From: Candidatus Latescibacterota bacterium
GTDB lineage: Bacteria > Latescibacterota > UBA2968
Assembly (NCBI GenBank): GCA_022824945.1
Contig: JAJDYX010000037.1
Coordinates: 1 to 59,176, forward strand
Reading direction: 5' to 3'
DNA: 59,176 bases
The notes below the pieces were generated by a model. The model ran no database searches. It was not told the DNA's origin and saw only the letters and a list, made by a program, of their open reading frames with translations. Made by a program: the position numbers and the translations under genes. This document shows, in pieces, positions 1-7,359 of this stretch (its first letter is position 1; each line of letters opens with the position of its first letter).

Positions 1-165
1 CAATGTGGCTTGATCTCTTGATACACCGCGAATGAAATCCATTTTATGCCGCCTTTTTGAAGAGAGACTACCGATGACTTCATAAGGGTAAGCACGAACA
101 TGGATATTAGCAATCTATACTTACTTTTGACACACTCTGAGCAGGTAAGAAGTAAAAGGTGAGAC

Positions 166-912
166 GTGCTTTTATCACCATCCCAAAAGCGAGTGCCTCA
201 TCTCAAGTCTCACCAACCTTTCGCGTTCACATTTCACGTCTATAGGGATACACAATTGGAGTACTTTACTGAACTCTGGGAGTCTTTTCTCACCTATTTG
301 AATAATCAACCGCCAGAGTGGATTTACTTTTTTTTGTTTCTGGGTGCTTTTTTAGAGAACGTAGTACCTATCATTCCTGGTGATACCCTGATTGTATTCG
401 GCGCGTATTTGGCCGGCATTGGAATAATCGCCGTTTGGCCTGCGTATTTTGCCATGTGGATAGGCAGTGCAGTGGGCTGTTTGCTCCTTTATGGCATCGC
501 TTATTTAAAAGGGCGGTCATTCTTCTTGCGGCTGAATATAAAGTTCTTAAATGAAGAAAATCTGCACCGCACCGAAACCTGGTTCAATCGCTATGGCGAC
601 AAAATCGTCATCTTCAACCGCTTTTTGCCCGCCGTGCGGATATTTGTCGGTATTGTAGCCGGCATCAGCCAGATGCATCCGCTACGCATGACGCTTTACG
701 TATTATTTGGCACATTATTGTGGAATAGCCTGCTGATCTACTTTGGCTTTACGGTCGGGGAAAACTGGCAAATCGTAGTCGCTGTACTGAAAACGTATAA
801 CCGCATCGTGGCAATCCTGATCGTTGTGGGCATACTCGGATTCTGGTGGTGGCAACGGAAAAAAAAGCAGAGAGAAAAGTCAACTCCCACCGCCAGAGGC
901 GGTGGCTTGTAG
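166..912 (+). CDS. DedA-family inner-membrane protein, C-terminus altered by an IS insertion
   Basis: DedA/SNARE-associated membrane proteins are undecaprenyl-phosphate or lipid flippase-like transporters. The family signatures are present: an acidic/proline re-entrant loop (ENVVPIIPGDT, residues 64-74) and FNRFLPAVR with G-rich continuation (150-170). Hydrophobic segments follow at about 85-110, 175-196 and 204-227. The GTG start at 166 has an AAGGTGAG motif just upstream. A TTG at 256, after AGGGA and closer to the first membrane segment, is an equally plausible start and would remove an atypical 30-residue head. The last ten residues (STPTARGGGL) and the stop are read from the right-end hairpin of the TnpB element. 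If that element (879-2072) is removed, the frame runs on for 22 codons to a TGA at 2140 that overlaps the ddl ATG, so the native protein was about 260 residues and coupled to ddl. Confidence 0.9.
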   Translation: MLLSPSQKRVPHLKSHQPFAFTFHVYRDTQLEYFTELWESFLTYLNNQPPEWIYFFLFLGAFLENVVPIIPGDTLIVFGAYLAGIGIIAVWPAYFAMWIGSAVGCLLLYGIAYLKGRSFFLRLNIKFLNEENLHRTETWFNRYGDKIVIFNRFLPAVRIFVGIVAGISQMHPLRMTLYVLFGTLLWNSLLIYFGFTVGENWQIVVAVLKTYNRIVAILIVVGILGFWWWQRKKKQREKSTPTARGGGL

Positions 913-1010
913 CTGTCACACCCCGAGGGGCGATTCGCTACATTAGGCTTGTTGACACAAAGCCCTTGCCCGGATGTTCCGAGCGGCGTTGCGGTCGGCA
1001 TGGTCTTTGT
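859..1010 (-). ncRNA. Putative reRNA (omegaRNA) scaffold plus guide of the TnpB element
   Basis: In characterised IS200/IS605 elements the guide RNA covers the 3' end of tnpB and the right end and continues into flanking DNA, which acts as guide. Here the scaffold would span about 879-1010 and end with the 887-905 hairpin and GTTGAC. The guide would be the complement of 859-878, the 3' coding part of dedA, and is very U-rich (TTTTCTCTCTGC then T8). The upstream limit is a guess by analogy with the roughly 150-nt ISDra2 RNA. Confidence 0.4.
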
Positions 1011-2072
1011 GACCACACACTTTGCACAGGAAGGATGCCTGGGTATGCCTATTGTCTTTCTCACAATGCCCGCATTCAGCACACGTCTGGCTGGTATATT
1101 TGGGGTCAACAGGTTCTATGCGGATACCAACACGCTTTGCCTTATATTCGATAAAGGTGCGCAGTTGGAAGAAAGACCATCCAGACAGCTTTGCACGCTG
1201 AGGCTTGCGAAACCGTTTCTGGCTCTTGCGGATGCCTTCGAGGTCTTCAAGAGCAATCGCTTTGCCAGTGTCTTTAGCCTTCTCAACAATGCGCTTAGAG
1301 ATGATATGGTTGGTGTTCCTGCGAAATCGGCTCTCCCTGCCGGAGATGGCAGAGAGTTTTCTGCGAACATTTTTGGGTCTCTTGCCTTGCTTGACAAGAT
1401 CGGACGCTTTCTGCTGGAGCGACTTCTTCAACTTGTGCATCTTTTGGCGGACGTTTTCAACACCATCGCCGGAAAAAGTCTCGCCATCGTCGGTGACTGC
1501 GATGTTCGTCACGCCCAGGTCAACGCCGATGAAGTCTGTCGTCGGAATAGGCGGGCCGTTGGGAACATCTACCGAGACAAGCAAGAACCATTTGCCGTCT
1601 TTACGAAGCATTAGATCTGATTGTCCTTTGGCATAGCCGAACTGCTCACGCTGGTAATTGCCCATAAGCATCGGCACAAGCACGCGCCCTTCAAGGGTGA
1701 GCAACGAAACACGATCTATGCCCTTAAAGCTATACAACCGTTGATCATAGGGCATAGCAGCATGCTTACGAAACGACGGTTGCACCTCTTTATCGCGTTT
1801 ATATGCCTCTACAACCTGGGCAATACAGCGACACGCCATCTGAGACGAAAGACCAAATCGCGCACGCAACACGTAGTAATACAGCTTGTGCAACGCAATG
1901 CCGTTTGCCAACTTGCGTTCATAAGCCTTCGATGCAAGCCAATTGGCAGCCTCGTTGAACCGCTCAACAGTCGCTTTTAACTTCTGTGCTGTGTCCGTAT
2001 CCGGTAGCAGTTGTATTTGTAACGTAAGTATCATACTGATAACTATAATCAGGTATGAAATGGGTTGTCAAT
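879..2072 (-). mobile_element. IS200/IS605-superfamily TnpB-only element (IS1341/ISDra2-like)
   Basis: The element encodes only TnpB; no Y1 transposase TnpA is present. Its right end (low coordinates, minus strand reading) carries a perfect 8-bp hairpin (arms 887-894 and 898-905) followed by GTTGAC, the layout usual for right ends of this superfamily. Beyond the tnpB start the left end has a 5-bp hairpin (2036-2040/2048-2052), and the flank reads TTGAT (complement of 2073-2077). That is the target and TAM known for ISDra2. Proposed boundaries are therefore 879 and 2072, 1,194 bp, with no target duplication, as expected for this superfamily. Boundaries are inferred, but removing exactly this segment restores an ATGA overlap between dedA and ddl. 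Confidence 0.8.
943..2034 (-). CDS. tnpB: TnpB RNA-guided nuclease (transposon OrfB)
   Basis: A 363-residue TnpB, normal length for the family. The helix-turn-helix/OrfB N-terminal half is followed by a RuvC-like nuclease with all three catalytic acidic residues: D172 in GVDLGVTN, E263 in ALEDLEG and D347 in DHADRNAARNI. A treble-clef zinc finger (C318, C321, C337, C340) lies between the last two. TnpB proteins are programmable endonucleases guided by an RNA (reRNA/omegaRNA) made from the element's right end, and they help retain the transposon after excision. Nothing is frameshifted, so the protein may be active. Mobilisation would need a TnpA supplied in trans. The neighbouring TTGAT suggests that sequence as its TAM (inference from ISDra2). 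Confidence 0.95.
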   Translation of the reverse strand: MILTLQIQLLPDTDTAQKLKATVERFNEAANWLASKAYERKLANGIALHKLYYYVLRARFGLSSQMACRCIAQVVEAYKRDKEVQPSFRKHAAMPYDQRLYSFKGIDRVSLLTLEGRVLVPMLMGNYQREQFGYAKGQSDLMLRKDGKWFLLVSVDVPNGPPIPTTDFIGVDLGVTNIAVTDDGETFSGDGVENVRQKMHKLKKSLQQKASDLVKQGKRPKNVRRKLSAISGRESRFRRNTNHIISKRIVEKAKDTGKAIALEDLEGIRKSQKRFRKPQRAKLSGWSFFQLRTFIEYKAKRVGIRIEPVDPKYTSQTCAECGHCEKDNRHTQASFLCKVCGHKDHADRNAARNIRARALCQQA

Positions 2073-2138
2073 ATCAACTTTTACGGCAAAGCCCATTTTC
2101 TCCAACCACGCCCAAAGGACATGGCTTCTGGAGGTAAA

Positions 2139-3221
2139 ATGAAAAAGATCCGCGTGGGGATATTATTTGGTGGAAAATCGGCAGAGCACGAAGTATCACT
2201 GCAATCTGCGCGCAACATCATTGACGCGATTGACAAAACCAAATACGAAGTCGTGCCAATAGGAATCGACAAATCGGGTCAATGGTTCCTAAACGAGGCC
2301 GAACAACTATTGCCAGAAGCCAATACAGAAGGGCTTTCTGACGCAGATCAAAACGCACTGATTACGTTGATGCCAGAAGGGCGTGGTGAACTCGTAGGGC
2401 AGTCTGCATCCGACTCGGTCGATGTGGTTTTTCCCGTCTTGCACGGACCCCTGGGAGAAGACGGCACAGTACAGGGATTTTTGAGATTGGCCGATGTCCC
2501 CTATGTAGGTGCCGATGTACTCGGCTCGGCTGTGGGAATGGACAAAGACGTTATGAAACGCTTGCTGCGCGATGCCAATATTCCCGTTGCCGCGTGGCGA
2601 ACAGTACATCAATTCCAGTTAGACGACCTGGATGCGGATGATGTGATTTCAGAACTGGAATTGCCCCTATTTGTAAAGCCAGCAAATTTGGGTTCATCAG
2701 TCGGCGTGAGTAAAGTCCACGACAAAAACGCGCTAATCCCCGCGTTGCAAGAAGCATTTCGCTACGATAAAAAGGTACTGATCGAAGCTTTTGTCGAAGG
2801 TCGAGAAATCGAATGTTCGGTATTGGGCAACGAAACGCCCATTGTCTCAATCCCCGGCGAAATCTTGCCACAACACGAGTTTTATTCTTACGAAGCAAAA
2901 TATCTGGATGAAAAAGGCGCAATATTGCACATCCCCGCTGATTTACCCGAAGAAGCCGTAACACAGATGCAGGCCCTTGCCATTCGCACATTTCAAGTCC
3001 TGTGCTGTGAGGGCATGGCACGCGCGGATTTCTTTCTCAAAAATGACGGCACCTTTGTGGTAAATGAAATCAATACCATTCCCGGCTTTACGCGGATCAG
3101 TATGTATCCCAAGCTGTGGGAAGCCAGTGGCATTTCTTATACTGAATTAATTGATCGCCTCATTCAACTGGGCATTGAACGCTACGAACGCGAACAAAAA
3201 CACAAAACATCGTTTTTTTAA
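2139..3221 (+). CDS. ddl: D-alanine--D-alanine ligase
   Basis: Joins two D-alanines with ATP for the peptidoglycan pentapeptide; cytoplasmic. The 360-residue product has the N-terminal GILFGGKSAEHEVS motif, LHGPLGEDGTVQG, the ATP-grasp segments FVKPANLGSSVGVSK and the metal-binding NEINTIPGFT near the C-terminus. The ATG at 2139 is preferred because TGGAGG lies 6 bases upstream. The open frame extends further upstream, but only through IS and dedA sequence. Before the TnpB insertion the gene would have overlapped dedA by four bases (ATGA), so the two were probably one operon. The element now separates them, and ddl may depend on read-through or on a promoter inside the element. Confidence 0.96.
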   Translation: MKKIRVGILFGGKSAEHEVSLQSARNIIDAIDKTKYEVVPIGIDKSGQWFLNEAEQLLPEANTEGLSDADQNALITLMPEGRGELVGQSASDSVDVVFPVLHGPLGEDGTVQGFLRLADVPYVGADVLGSAVGMDKDVMKRLLRDANIPVAAWRTVHQFQLDDLDADDVISELELPLFVKPANLGSSVGVSKVHDKNALIPALQEAFRYDKKVLIEAFVEGREIECSVLGNETPIVSIPGEILPQHEFYSYEAKYLDEKGAILHIPADLPEEAVTQMQALAIRTFQVLCCEGMARADFFLKNDGTFVVNEINTIPGFTRISMYPKLWEASGISYTELIDRLIQLGIERYEREQKHKTSFF

Positions 3222-3260
3222 CCACCAGCTTAGCTATCTTCTCTCTCAGCAGGTTTGGGG

Positions 3261-3289
3261 TTGCCAAAAATAGTCCGCTTTTATATCTT
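3261..3289 (+). promoter_or_regulatory. Promoter for tRNA-Thr
   Basis: TTGCCA (3261-3266), a 17-bp spacer and TATCTT (3284-3289) place transcription start a few bases before the tRNA at 3300. The match is good but was judged by eye. Confidence 0.5.
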
Positions 3290-3299
3290 TGACCGACAC

Positions 3300-3375
3300 G
3301 CCGCCCTAGCTCAGCTGGTAGAGCACCTGATTTGTAATCAGGCGGTCAGCGGTTCGAGTCCGCTGGGCGGCTCCA
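3300..3375 (+). tRNA. tRNA-Thr (anticodon TGT)
   Basis: A complete cloverleaf can be drawn. The acceptor stem GCCGCCC pairs with GGGCGGC (3300-3306/3365-3371). The D-stem is GCTC/GAGC, the anticodon stem CCTGA/TCAGG, and the seven-base loop TTTGTAA gives anticodon TGT at 3333-3335. The T-arm contains GGTTCGAGTCC. The 3' CCA is encoded (3373-3375). Confidence 0.97.
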
Positions 3376-3411
3376 CAACTTGTGCTGACACGATTTTAGT
3401 CAGTAAAAAAC

Positions 3412-3446
3412 AACGGGTTATGACAATACGTCGTAACCCGTTTTAT
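3412..3446 (+). terminator. Intrinsic terminator after tRNA-Thr
   Basis: Nine-base inverted repeat AACGGGTTA/TAACCCGTT (3412-3420 and 3434-3442) with a 13-base loop, followed by TTTTA. Confidence 0.6.
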
Positions 3447-3535
3447 ATTATACACCTCGGCGATGCCCCGTGAAACACTCTTGTCCTCAGAATATCATGC
3501 TATATATTGCATATCAAAAGAGGGAGAATCATTCG

Positions 3536-4003
3536 ATGGTAGAAACAGGAACAACGGAAATCTTCATCACATTTTTATTGGCGATCACAGGATATGTGGG
3601 CTTAACCATCGTGGTCGTGCTTACGCTGCGAGGACAATATCCGACCGTGCTGTGGCGCGCTATAGCACTCATCATTCTGGCACATGTGCTCATGGTATGG
3701 CTTTATCGCTATGATTGGCAATTCGATCTCGCCGTGCGAAATGGTTATGCGGGATTTGCCATTTTCCACACCGCACTTATATTGATTTTGCTCTCTACCT
3801 TTACGAATAAAAACCTATCTCAAAAACTCATTCACCTGTCATTTGTCGTTGCGACAATGGGCGCGACCGGTGCATCGCTTCGATATGACGAAGTATCAAT
3901 GTACCGCTTCATTGTAATCCCCTGTGGCCTGATCGGCGGGATAGGGCTTATCAAATTTTATATTCTGGATCGAAAAAAAAGGAAGGCCAACCTCTTTTCT
4001 TGA
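3536..4003 (+). CDS. Small polytopic membrane protein of unknown function
   Basis: The 155-residue product is almost entirely hydrophobic, with about five membrane segments: residues 9-30, 36-54, 66-84, 92-109 and 117-136. It ends in a basic tail (DRKKRKANLFS). The ATG at 3536 follows AGGGAG with good spacing; upstream in-frame starts lack a comparable site. I do not recognise a family and see no catalytic motif. It lies 15 bp before the PhyH-type dioxygenase on the same strand and is probably cotranscribed with it, but that does not reveal its function. Confidence 0.7.
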   Translation: MVETGTTEIFITFLLAITGYVGLTIVVVLTLRGQYPTVLWRAIALIILAHVLMVWLYRYDWQFDLAVRNGYAGFAIFHTALILILLSTFTNKNLSQKLIHLSFVVATMGATGASLRYDEVSMYRFIVIPCGLIGGIGLIKFYILDRKKRKANLFS

Positions 4004-4018
4004 TAAGGAGACTGCGCT

Positions 4019-4870
4019 ATGAACAGACGCTGGCTAAACCATTGCCTGACCGAAGACGAACGGCTCGAATTTGAGGATCGTGGTTATCTGATCATCGAAA
4101 ACGCACTGAGCGATGCCAAAAGAAGACTATTGACCAAAGTGGTTGACCGCGTCAATGCCGAAGAACGCGAAAAGCAAAAAATCGAACCACATAAGCGTGT
4201 TCACGAACGCGACTTTCTGGGGCGGGACCGAGCATTTATTGACCTGATAGATCACTACACCACATTCCCAAAAGTTTGGGGTATCTTGGGCTGGAATATT
4301 CAAATCTATCTGGCCCACCTGAACGTGACGCCTCCCGAACCACCAGATAGCAAACGCGGTTTGGGAATCGGCTGGCATCAAGATACCGGGCGCGTGAATC
4401 AGGAGATGGAGACAAACCCCAGGCCGCGCTTATCCGTCAAAGTGGCCTACTTCCTATCGGATACAAGCGAACCAGAACGCGGCAATTTTCACGTCATACC
4501 GGGAAGCCAGTTAAAAAATAAAATGAATTGGCCGAACGGAAATCGCAATCAGATGGTAAAAAGCGCCGTACCTATCCTCGCACCCCGGGGTTCTGCCGTT
4601 ATCTTTGACCGTCGATTGTGGCATTCGGCGAGTGCAAATTATTGGACGCAACCCCGCAAGGTGCTCTTCTACGGCTACGCTTATCGCTGGCTTCAAGCCC
4701 GCGGCGAATGCAATGTAGAAAATTTCTGGGATGAACTAAGCCCAATCCGAAAGCAAATGTGCCGGCATTCCCCTTCAGGCATTCACGGCTACACATCGCC
4801 AACAGAAGAGGACGTGCCATTGAAAGGCTGGATCCGAGAATACCAGGGCGAAGAAGCCGTGATGCCATAG
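4019..4870 (+). CDS. Phytanoyl-CoA dioxygenase (PhyH) family Fe(II)/2-oxoglutarate oxygenase
   Basis: A 283-residue member of the PhyH family, whose proteins hydroxylate or otherwise oxidise small molecules using non-haem iron, O2 and 2-oxoglutarate. The iron triad is visible: H120 and D122 in GWHQDTG and the distal H202 in LWHSAS. R213 (QPRKVLF) is placed to hold the 2-oxoglutarate carboxylate. A clear AAGGAG precedes the ATG. The substrate cannot be told from sequence. Bacteria related to this one often carry many paralogues, commonly next to sulfatases or sugar-modifying enzymes. Here the only partner is the small membrane protein just upstream. Confidence 0.9.
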   Translation: MNRRWLNHCLTEDERLEFEDRGYLIIENALSDAKRRLLTKVVDRVNAEEREKQKIEPHKRVHERDFLGRDRAFIDLIDHYTTFPKVWGILGWNIQIYLAHLNVTPPEPPDSKRGLGIGWHQDTGRVNQEMETNPRPRLSVKVAYFLSDTSEPERGNFHVIPGSQLKNKMNWPNGNRNQMVKSAVPILAPRGSAVIFDRRLWHSASANYWTQPRKVLFYGYAYRWLQARGECNVENFWDELSPIRKQMCRHSPSGIHGYTSPTEEDVPLKGWIREYQGEEAVMP

Positions 4871-4931
4871 CATTATAGGCAGGGCTTCAAGGATTCCATT
4901 ATCAACGAGGTTGCCGGTCGTATTCATGGTA

Positions 4932-5612
4932 TTACTCTGCTTGAATGATCGCAGCAATCAGTTTGTAACACGCGCCTTTGTATGGTTCTCCAATACTAAT
5001 CGTGAGGTAGCACTCGCCAATATTATACGTACCGTCCAGCTTCGCGAGATAGGCTCGTTCGTATTCGGGATCGGTGACCCAGAGTTCATATCGCGTCCCC
5101 AAATGGGTGAATTGTCCCTGTACACGCCGCTTCGAGTTGCCAAAGGCTTCGCCGGGCTTGAATACAGCGAGCTTGAGGTTGATTGCATGGAGCAACCTCA
5201 ATGAACTCGTGGGCAAACTGTCTGTATCGAGTGGGATCTTGTCGTTCCGTCCGTGATACGTGCTAAAGCCATCAATCCAGAGCGGCTCGACGGGATCCGT
5301 AATCACCGGCAGATCGAACGAAGATGCTTTTCCCACTTTCACCCAATAGTACTTGGGATCAAGCAACCAATTCTCGGTCTGATAGTCCTTTGGCTGTGGC
5401 TCCAAAACAGGAATATCGATAATGTCGAGCACCCGAGGATCACTGCCATCTTCGTACTGGCGCTCATACTCGGACACCTCTTGGTTCTCGCGTGCGCTCA
5501 CAAGCCGAATCCAGGACCCGGCTTGACCTTCCATCCACTCACGACCAGCGATGCACCGTCCGTGCAGTTTCCGGAAATTTGCAAGGCAGATGATGCGCTT
5601 CACGTCCTGCAT
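4932..5612 (-). CDS. Dual-OB-domain-like protein paired with an AlbA_2 ATPase
   Basis: A 226-residue soluble protein opening with KRIICLANFRKLHGRCIAGRE. It also has WIRLVSARENQEVSEYERQ, VLDIIDIPVLEPQPKDYQ and a conserved-looking WIDGFSTYHGRNDKIP stretch. I recognise this as the dual-OB-domain family reported in prokaryotic conflict systems; its biochemical role is unknown, with nucleic-acid binding assumed from the OB folds. The ATG at 5612 is chosen because the family starts with KRIICLAN and GGAAAGG precedes it by about 10 bases; the open frame upstream overlaps the ATPase gene in another frame. The gene lies 32 bp behind the ATPase on the same strand, so the two are very likely cotranscribed. 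Confidence 0.75.
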   Translation of the reverse strand: MQDVKRIICLANFRKLHGRCIAGREWMEGQAGSWIRLVSARENQEVSEYERQYEDGSDPRVLDIIDIPVLEPQPKDYQTENWLLDPKYYWVKVGKASSFDLPVITDPVEPLWIDGFSTYHGRNDKIPLDTDSLPTSSLRLLHAINLKLAVFKPGEAFGNSKRRVQGQFTHLGTRYELWVTDPEYERAYLAKLDGTYNIGECYLTISIGEPYKGACYKLIAAIIQAE

Positions 5613-5644
5613 AGTCAGTGACCTTTCCTGGCCATGTGCGGCGT

Positions 5645-6874
5645 TTATTTTTTTCCCCAGATAACGAGGCAGAGTTCGCTCTCGTCGATCAGCGTGTACT
5701 CGGGAGAGTGTCCCGACAACTTGCGGCTTTCCCGTAGTATAATCGGCACCCCATCTCCCCGCCGGTCCATCAGATTCATACGTCCGAGGTCGGTCGGTGC
5801 GGGACAACGTGCGAGAAGCGATACGATCAGTTCATTCCGGCTAGCTTGCCTCAGATGTAGGCTGTCTGTCGTGAGCGTGTTTGCCAAGGCACCGGGGACG
5901 TATAGTTCGAGGCGGTCTCCAAACAGATGCAGACGAATCCGCATCCCTGCCATTGAATAGTCCCGGTGAGCGACCGCATTTACAAGTGCCTCAAACACGG
6001 CACGTTCGCTGAACTGCGGGTAATCGCTCCGGGCTGTCGTCTTGGTTGCTCGCACGCGCATATTTCGACGCACAAAGTGCAGTGCTTCTGCAACTTGCTC
6101 GTCAAGTGGGCCTTCTATATCACGTGCATCGGTCTGGTAATCGACATCGGTGCGATCACCAGCATAACTAACTGCCTGTATATATGCGTGGGGCAGCCAC
6201 TGTTGTGGTTTTCGTGTGCATAGCAGAACGCCCGCAAGCGTGAGCCGAGGGGTGCTATCCTCGTCATTGGCTACAAGACCGAGCTTGCGGGCCGCCATCT
6301 CGGTGACGCCTTCCGCGATGGAATCCTCCCGCAGAAATCGGCGTGTCAACGCGTAGTCCAGATCGCCCAATCCTGTGCCGGGCACCAGCGATTCATCGAA
6401 ACGGATCATGCGGCTTTGGTTGCGTTCTTGGATAAGCCGTGCCAGAATCTCAACAGGCATCTCCCGTTTCGAACTTCCAAGCCTGCGGAAATATCCACCT
6501 GGGCTCTTGTGTACGAATAGGCTACGCGGTATGTCCACCCGAATGACGGGTAAAGTCCGACCATCGGCTAGATTCAGCTCCAGTTTGTGAATGCCGGCGT
6601 CGAGTGCTGGTTTAATGGCGTCGTTGCAGATCTCACTTACCCATTGCTCGACAGCGTCCAAGCATTCCAGTGGAATACCGAGAATCTCCCGGGTTTTGTC
6701 ATCCACTCCCAAGACAAGGGTTCCACCCCGGCTATTCGCAAAGGCGGCGAGTTCGTCAGCGAAGTCCTGACGGCGCGGGCTAGTGATGCGTTTTCCAGCC
6801 ACGACGACGCTCTTGAGTTCCAAGGTTGAATCCTCACCGAGCCGGATGCGATGGGATAAACTCGTATCAATCAT
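5645..6874 (-). CDS. AlbA_2 (Schlafen-like) ATP-binding protein with RecG-type C-terminal domain
   Basis: 409 residues. Residues about 1-140 form the AlbA_2 domain (ESDSTLELKS-like opening as EDSTLELKSVV, then ADELAAFANSRGGTLVLGVDD). The second half is the GHKL-like HATPase_c_4 domain, with AVFEALVNAVAHRDY and the glycine-containing RRGDGVPI. Proteins of this kind are annotated as transcriptional regulators or ATP-dependent helicases and occur often in defence islands; the catalytic role is unknown. The ATG at 6874 (MIDTSLSH) is favoured over an upstream in-frame start that adds 19 hydrophobic, family-untypical residues. Three related ATPases lie at 49.3-55.2 kb in this window. Confidence 0.85.
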   Translation of the reverse strand: MIDTSLSHRIRLGEDSTLELKSVVVAGKRITSPRRQDFADELAAFANSRGGTLVLGVDDKTREILGIPLECLDAVEQWVSEICNDAIKPALDAGIHKLELNLADGRTLPVIRVDIPRSLFVHKSPGGYFRRLGSSKREMPVEILARLIQERNQSRMIRFDESLVPGTGLGDLDYALTRRFLREDSIAEGVTEMAARKLGLVANDEDSTPRLTLAGVLLCTRKPQQWLPHAYIQAVSYAGDRTDVDYQTDARDIEGPLDEQVAEALHFVRRNMRVRATKTTARSDYPQFSERAVFEALVNAVAHRDYSMAGMRIRLHLFGDRLELYVPGALANTLTTDSLHLRQASRNELIVSLLARCPAPTDLGRMNLMDRRGDGVPIILRESRKLSGHSPEYTLIDESELCLVIWGKK

Positions 6875-7084
6875 AAGCCGTGTTCTCTGGAAAGCATTAT
6901 ATTTCCATATCCATAGGAAACATATATACAATAATTTTAAACATCGGCGTTTGCAGGTTGTGTGTCAAATCTTTTGCGAACCGAGATAGTCGAGACTTAT
7001 AGAAAAAAATTCCTGAAGGTGGGGATTTTTAAGTGATAAAACCTGATCAATATCTCGAATTTTTTGTAATTATTCAAGTATATG
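6875..7084. other. AT-rich leader region of the AlbA_2 cassette
   Basis: About 210 bases with no credible gene. It is strongly AT-rich, unlike its neighbours, and probably holds the promoter for the minus-strand AlbA_2/dual-OB pair, but I could not pick a convincing -35/-10 pair. Confidence 0.4.
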
Positions 7085-7243
7085 TTAGCAAGGTCGAGAA
7101 AAGGATTTCTCGACTACGGCGCGCCTACGTGGGGTGAAAAAAGGACGCTGTCGCAACTTGCCAAATGCTAAGGTCAATGATCTTTGTTGAGATGTAGGAG
7201 CCGGGAGATCGGGAAAGTAAACAGCCTTGTATTTTTGACTCAT
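7085..7243 (-). CDS. Candidate small protein, 52 residues
   Basis: A short frame opening MSQKYKAVYFPDLPAPTSQ and ending in a basic tail RPFFTPRRRAVVEKSFSRPC. It is supported by an unusually good ribosome-binding site: AGAGGAT seven bases before the ATG. Upstream lies a palindrome next to TTGACA (see 7273-7299). The C-terminal dozen codons run through a dispersed palindrome (7093-7114), so the native stop may have been replaced. I recognise no family, and it lacks the leader motif of the peptides at 13.7-15.1 kb. It could equally be a decayed remnant. Confidence 0.4.
   Translation of the reverse strand: MSQKYKAVYFPDLPAPTSQQRSLTLAFGKLRQRPFFTPRRRAVVEKSFSRPC
7093..7114. repeat. Dispersed palindrome (REP-like)
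   Basis: GTCGAGAAA/TTTCTCGAC separated by AGGA, followed by CTACGGCGCGCCTACG. It resembles the other palindromic units near 30751, 31513 and 41350 in ending with CTAC-type sequence. Confidence 0.45.
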
Positions 7244-7272
7244 AAATTTATCCTCTAAATATGTGCGTATGA

Positions 7273-7299
7273 ACTACCATATTATGGTAGTGTTGTCAA
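7273..7299 (-). promoter_or_regulatory. Operator-like palindrome with TTGACA
   Basis: A perfect palindrome of nine-base arms around one base (7273-7291, ACTACCATA/TATGGTAGT) sits directly downstream of TTGACA (complement of 7294-7299), upstream of the 52-residue frame. The arrangement suggests a repressor site overlapping a promoter core. No -10 is obvious at 17 bp. Confidence 0.45.
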
Positions 7300-7359
7300 A
7301 CAAATAATTGGGGGAGAAGCAGTGATGCCTTGATGCGGGCCAGTACCTCTATTGCTCTA

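Noticed and set aside
949..1614. Plus-strand open frame opposite tnpB
   Set aside because: It is antisense to a complete TnpB with all catalytic residues and shows no family motif.
879..2072. Autonomous IS605 with TnpA
   Set aside because: No Y1 HUH transposase frame exists on either side; the element carries tnpB only.
2055..2138. Upstream start for Ddl
   Set aside because: These codons come from the transposon end and from former dedA coding sequence; the ATG at 2139 has the ribosome-binding site and matches family starts.
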